Origin: CAMPJU01 sp036675265
GTDB taxonomy: Bacteria > Pseudomonadota > Gammaproteobacteria > Xanthomonadales > Xanthomonadaceae
Reading direction: 5' to 3'
Assembly: GCA_036675265.1 (NCBI GenBank)
Contig: JAKFFJ010000028.1
Coordinates: 1-64,000 of the forward strand
Length of the DNA stretch: 64,000 nucleotides
Position 1 is the stretch's first letter, and every line of letters begins with the position of its first letter. The translations under genes were made by a program, and so were the position numbers. Under the pieces are notes generated by a model, which was not told the DNA's origin, did no database searches, and saw nothing but the letters and a program-made list of their open reading frames with translations. Positions 60,403 through 64,000 of the stretch are shown piece after piece.

Positions 60403-60889
60403 CCGCCTCGGGCATCGCCTCTTCGATCATGGCCTCGAGCCGGTCGACGTCGGGAAGCAGGGCGGGATCATCGTTGAGCCGCACCAGCCCGAGCACGCCC
60501 GGCGGCAACGGTTCGCCGGGCTCCACGCCGACCAGGCCGGCGCGGGACACGGTCACCAGTCGCGGGAAGCCCTGGGTCAGCACGGCGAAGAAGGGCAGCT
60601 TGCCCTGGCTGCCGAACGCCTTGAGCACGATCATCTTGTTGCCCAGGCCAGGTTGTTCGTCGGCGATGCCGGTCAGGCGCGAGAACGCGATGAGCGGCAG
60701 TTGCCAGCCACGCCAGCGCACCCGCCCGAGCAGCCAGTCCGGCGTGCCCTCGACCGGTTCGGGATCGGCGTAGGACAGCACCTCGGCGATCGCGGCGTTC
60801 GGCATGAGCAGCCGTGCACCCGTCACCTGGATGAGCACGCCGCGGATGTCATCGGCTTGCTTGTTGTCGTCGGTTCGCTGGTCGGTCAT
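60398..60889 (-). CDS. chpC: CheW-domain chemotaxis protein ChpC-like
   Basis: A 163-residue protein consisting mostly of one CheW domain (about 15-150), with LLMPNAAIAEVLSY, PDWLLGRVRWRGWQLPLI and a VVLK-type core strand. CheW proteins bridge receptors to the histidine kinase. Its position after the CheB-like gene and chpA matches chpC of the Pseudomonas pil-chp cluster, which controls twitching motility and cAMP. The symbol rests on position and domain. Confidence 0.82.
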   Translation of the reverse strand: MTDQRTDDNKQADDIRGVLIQVTGARLLMPNAAIAEVLSYADPEPVEGTPDWLLGRVRWRGWQLPLIAFSRLTGIADEQPGLGNKMIVLKAFGSQGKLPFFAVLTQGFPRLVTVSRAGLVGVEPGEPLPPGVLGLVRLNDDPALLPDVDRLEAMIEEAMPEAA

Positions 60890-60898
60890 GTCGGGTCC

Positions 60899-62401
60899 TC
60901 AGGCGGCCCAGCGTTCGGCCAGGCGGCGGGCAAGATCGGCCGGTTGCCCGGATTCGGCGCCCCGCGCCACCAGCGCGTCGGCGGCAGCCGCGTCGTAGCA
61001 GTCCTCCGGCGACTGCCCGGCGACCATCGCGCCGGCCGACGCGTGGTCCATGGCGGCATCCACGAGCGCGGTGTCGCTGCCGCTGAACATCAGCACGGCA
61101 CTTCCGGCCGATGGCAGGGTCGCCATCGGGTCGGTGCCCGCGGCGAAGCGCAGGCCGTCCGTCCCGGACAGGCCGAGCCCCGGCGGCAGGATGTAGACGT
61201 GTCCGGGCGACGCAGCGTCGTCCTCGGCCGCCAGGTGCACGGGCAGCGACGTGGCGCGCGCCATCTGCTGCACGAGGCGATCGTGTCGCCCGCCGTCCAG
61301 GCGCTGGTGGATCAGGACCGGGCGCGGGAAGGTGTCCGGCAGCGCGCCGAGGAACTGGCGGACCGCGTCCGGACCGCCGATGCCGGCGAACACGAGCACG
61401 GCGCCCGCGGCACGGCCGGACGTCGCCACGGGCGTGGGCAGCCCGGTCGACGGCGTGTGGTCCTCCGCGGCAGCCAGGGCCTCGGCAGGGCTGTCCTCTG
61501 CGGGGGCGTCGACCGCTGGCGCATCGGACGCCAGGGTCTCGGCGGCGGGTCGATCGTCGGCAACCAGCCCCATGGAAGCGATGCGCTGCTCGATGTCCGC
61601 GAGGTCGCGCCGGAAATCGCGGATGGCGGCGCCCCGGGGGCCGGGGCTCGCGTCGGCGGCAGTCGGCGCGGGTGCACGGGCCGACGCGGGGGTCGGTGCG
61701 GGTGTCGGCCGGGGCATCGGGGCCGGTGGCGGCGGCGCGGGCGCAGGCGGTGCGGCCGCGGGTGCCTCCACGTCGATCTCGAGCGCCAGGTGGTCCCAGT
61801 CGGGCGTGGGTGCCGCGTCGGGTGGTTCGCCTGCCGGCTCCGGCACCTCCGTGGCGGCTGTCGCTGCCGCGTCCGCCGGATCGTATTCGGCTGCGACCGG
61901 GTCGAACATCGACGGCACCGGCGGCGGGGGCGGGTTCGCGGCTGGCGGCGGTTTCGCCGGGCTCGCCGTCGCCGCGGGCAGCCCCACGGGTACCGGGCCA
62001 GCCGGGCCAGCCGGGCGGGCCGCGGGGGCACGCCCTTCGCCGTCGGCTTCGCGGCCAGGCGGCAACACGTCGTCGTGGCGCAGGAGCTTCGCGGAAAGAT
62101 GGCGGTTCCAGCGCGCGGCGTCCCAGCCCTCGCGCGCCGCGGCCACTTCCGATTCCTCGTACAGCACGTCGATGGCGGGATCGTGCAGCACGGGATCCAG
62201 GCGGTCGAGCGCCTCCTCGACCGCGGCATCCAGCACCACCACGATGGATTCCGCACGCGCGTCCACCAGCGTCGCAGGCTCGAGCGTCGTCGGATCGGCC
62301 TCCAGCACCAGCTCGGCACCGGCGGCGGCCAGCGCCTCGCGCAACCGGTCGGCGCCGGCACCCGGCCGGGCCAGCAGGGCCACCCGCACCGCGTCACGCA
62401 T
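60899..62401 (-). CDS. CheB-like protein of the Chp system, probably non-catalytic
   Basis: A 500-residue protein with three parts. The N-terminal 115 residues resemble a degenerate receiver fold. A long Pro/Ala-rich linker (about 120-325) follows. The C-terminal region (332-500) matches a CheB methylesterase domain (VFAGIGGPDAV, LPVHLAAEDD, GHVYILPPG). The catalytic GASTGG serine motif is replaced by AGIGG, and the catalytic Asp region (SGSDTALVDAAMD) is altered. It overlaps chpA by 8 nt. The position equals chpB of Pseudomonas. Confidence 0.8.
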   Translation of the reverse strand: MRDAVRVALLARPGAGADRLREALAAAGAELVLEADPTTLEPATLVDARAESIVVVLDAAVEEALDRLDPVLHDPAIDVLYEESEVAAAREGWDAARWNRHLSAKLLRHDDVLPPGREADGEGRAPAARPAGPAGPVPVGLPAATASPAKPPPAANPPPPPVPSMFDPVAAEYDPADAAATAATEVPEPAGEPPDAAPTPDWDHLALEIDVEAPAAAPPAPAPPPPAPMPRPTPAPTPASARAPAPTAADASPGPRGAAIRDFRRDLADIEQRIASMGLVADDRPAAETLASDAPAVDAPAEDSPAEALAAAEDHTPSTGLPTPVATSGRAAGAVLVFAGIGGPDAVRQFLGALPDTFPRPVLIHQRLDGGRHDRLVQQMARATSLPVHLAAEDDAASPGHVYILPPGLGLSGTDGLRFAAGTDPMATLPSAGSAVLMFSGSDTALVDAAMDHASAGAMVAGQSPEDCYDAAAADALVARGAESGQPADLARRLAERWAA

Positions 62402-64000
62402 CGGACGGATTCTCGAACCGCGTGCCCTGCCCCAGTCCCTGTTCGCCCAGCAGCTCGAACACGTTCCGCATCAGCTCGTGCTCCTGGTACGGCTTGCCGA
62501 GGTACCGGTCCACGCCCAGGTCGAACGCGCGCTGGCGATGCTTCTCGCCGGTGCGCGAGGTGATCATCATGATCCGGATGTCCCGCAGGCGCGCGTCGGC
62601 CTTCATCTCGGTGGCCAGCTCGTAGCCGTCCATCCGCGGCATCTCGATGTCGAGCAGCATCAGGTCCGGGACGCGCTCGCCGAGGCGCTCCAGCGCGTCG
62701 ACGCCGTCCTTGGCGGTCATGACCTCGAAGTTGTGGCGCTCGAGCACGCGGCCGGTCACCTTGCGCATCGTCACCGAGTCGTCGACCACCATCACCAGCG
62801 GGACGCGGCGCTGTTCCGGCATCGCGGTCGGCTCGGCATCGCGCGGCAGCGTGGCCTGGCGGCGCACCAGCGGTGCGATGTCGAGGATCATCACCACGCC
62901 ACCGTCGCCCATGATCGTGGCGCCGAAGATGCCGGGCACCGAGGCGACCTGCGGCCCGACCGGCTTCACCACGATCTCGCGATTGCCGAGGACCTGGTCG
63001 ACCGACACGGCCGCGCGCAGGTCGCCGGACCGGATCAGCAGCAGCGGCATCTGCAGGTGGCCCTCAGCCTTCGCCGGCGCATGGCCCACGAGCTGCCCGA
63101 GGTCGTGCAACGCGTAGTCCTCGCCACCGTAGCGATAGGTCGCGCCCTCGGTTTCCAGCTCGTCGCGCGAGATGCGCCCCACGCCGCGCACCGAGGCGAT
63201 CGGCACCGCGAACGTGGTCTCGCCGATCTGGACGAATGCTGCCTGCGTGACGGCGAGCGTCTGCGGCAGGCGCAGCGTGAAGCGCACGCCCTGCCCGGGC
63301 GTCGACGCGATGTCGAGCGTGCCGCCCAGCTGGCGCACCTCGCTGTACACCACGTCCATGCCGACGCCGCGGCCGGCCAGCCGGCTGACCGTGTCGGCGG
63401 TCGAGAACCCCTGCTCGAGGATCAGCGCATCCAGGTCGCTGTCGCCGAGCACGGCGTCCGCGCGAACGAGGTTGCGCTCGATCGCGCGCTTGCGGATGGC
63501 CGCGCGGTCGAGCCCGGCGCCGTCGTCCGCGACCTCCAGCACGACTTCCGAACCTTCGCGGCGCAGCGCGATGCGGACCGTGCCCTCTTCGGGCTTGCCG
63601 GCCTTCTTCCTGCCAGCGGCGTCCTCGATGCCGTGCGCGACCGCGTTGCGCAACAGGTGCTCCAGCGGCGCGGTCATGTGGTCGAGCACGTTGCGGTCGA
63701 GCTCGCCGGCGGCGCCGTCGAGCTTGAGCTGGGCCTGCTTGCCGGTCTCCGACGCTGCCTGCCGCACCACGCGGCGCAACCGCGGCACCAGCCCCTCGAA
63801 CGGCACCATGCGCGTGCGCATCAGGCCTTCCTGCAGGTCCGAGCTCACGCGTGACTGCTGCAGGAGCAACGTCTCGTACTGGCGCGTCAGGTCGTCCAGC
63901 GATCCCTGCAGGCTGCTCAGGTCGGTTGCCGACTCGGCCAGCGCGCGGGACAGCTGCTGCAGGGTCGAGAACCGGTCGAGTTCCAGCGGATCGAAGGTCT
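62394..64000 (-). CDS. chpA: Hybrid chemotaxis histidine kinase ChpA/PilL, C-terminal part (partial)
   Basis: About 535 residues of the C-terminus are visible; the rest, including the Hpt domains, lies beyond base 64000. A CheA-type dimerisation helix pair is followed by the HATPase domain (EHLLRNAVAHGIED, VADDGAGLD, GRGVGMDVVYSEV). A CheW-like domain and a CheY-like receiver (VVDDSVTMRK, phospho-Asp in LLDIEMPRMDG, Lys in GKPYQ) follow. This is the ChpA/PilL layout that governs type IV pilus retraction. Confidence 0.93.
   Translation of the reverse strand, partial: TFDPLELDRFSTLQQLSRALAESATDLSSLQGSLDDLTRQYETLLLQQSRVSSDLQEGLMRTRMVPFEGLVPRLRRVVRQAASETGKQAQLKLDGAAGELDRNVLDHMTAPLEHLLRNAVAHGIEDAAGRKKAGKPEEGTVRIALRREGSEVVLEVADDGAGLDRAAIRKRAIERNLVRADAVLGDSDLDALILEQGFSTADTVSRLAGRGVGMDVVYSEVRQLGGTLDIASTPGQGVRFTLRLPQTLAVTQAAFVQIGETTFAVPIASVRGVGRISRDELETEGATYRYGGEDYALHDLGQLVGHAPAKAEGHLQMPLLLIRSGDLRAAVSVDQVLGNREIVVKPVGPQVASVPGIFGATIMGDGGVVMILDIAPLVRRQATLPRDAEPTAMPEQRRVPLVMVVDDSVTMRKVTGRVLERHNFEVMTAKDGVDALERLGERVPDLMLLDIEMPRMDGYELATEMKADARLRDIRIMMITSRTGEKHRQRAFDLGVDRYLGKPYQEHELMRNVFELLGEQGLGQGTRFENPSDA

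Overview
This is a GC-rich (roughly 70%) chromosomal window from a gammaproteobacterium, most likely a member of the Lysobacteraceae/Xanthomonadaceae (Lysobacter, Luteimonas or Thermomonas type). The assignment rests on gene order (thrT-tuf tRNA operon; hemA divergent from TPR-lolB-ispE-tRNA-Gln-prs-rplY-pth-ychF; lptD-surA-pdxA-ksgA-apaG-apaH; a pil/chp chemotaxis tail), on protein signatures, and on the heavy use of GTG starts and 1-4 nt gene overlaps. It was inferred by reading, not by database search. Almost all of the window is core genome. I saw no insertion sequence, prophage, integrase, CRISPR array, toxin-antitoxin pair or defence island.

Layout. 1-839: start of tuf and a Tyr-Gly-Thr tRNA operon with a stable-RNA-type promoter. 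840-10639: ychF, pth, rplY, prs, tRNA-Gln, ispE, lolB and a TPR protein on the minus strand, divergent from hemA-prfA-moaB. 10641-20455: TlpA-like lipoprotein and YihY, wrbA-DUF2069, a one-domain asparaginase-like gene, a secreted subtilase with a clear terminator, leaderless sufT, and the three-gene proton-translocating transhydrogenase. 20510-26814: DUF1631 protein, nitroreductase, 5'-3' exonuclease, NUDIX hydrolase, proline iminopeptidase, prmC. 26929-30846: an oxidative-stress block (OxyR-type site, ahpC, ahpF, oxyR, msrA). 30875-41646: diguanylate cyclase, glnS, a deaminase, rlmM, an Ala-rich EF-hand protein, two ubiquinone hydroxylases, DUF6580, PduO-type adenosyltransferase, msrB. 41808-48739: the outer-membrane/RNA-modification operon lptD-surA-pdxA-ksgA-apaG-apaH. 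48736-55356: folA, thyA, lgt, terC, dgkA, an Ntn asparaginase and an OmpR-type two-component pair. 55519-60363: DUF962, mazG, cysQ, nudE, then bioA-rsmE. 60398-64000: the end of a Chp chemotaxis operon (chpC, a CheB-like protein, chpA).

The most unusual signal is non-coding. Two near-identical long stem-loops at 46479-46576 and 56707-56787 are built from decamers of the CACAGAT type. Both lie between co-directional genes, have the same polarity relative to transcription, and sit just upstream of a start codon. The first copy has been captured into the pdxA reading frame and supplies its last residues and stop codon. Other points worth attention are a -10/N6/ATG pattern suggesting leaderless transcription of sufT, a NUDIX gene, apaG and bioA; a CheB-like protein lacking its catalytic serine motif; and a compact OxyR-type regulatory region before ahpC.
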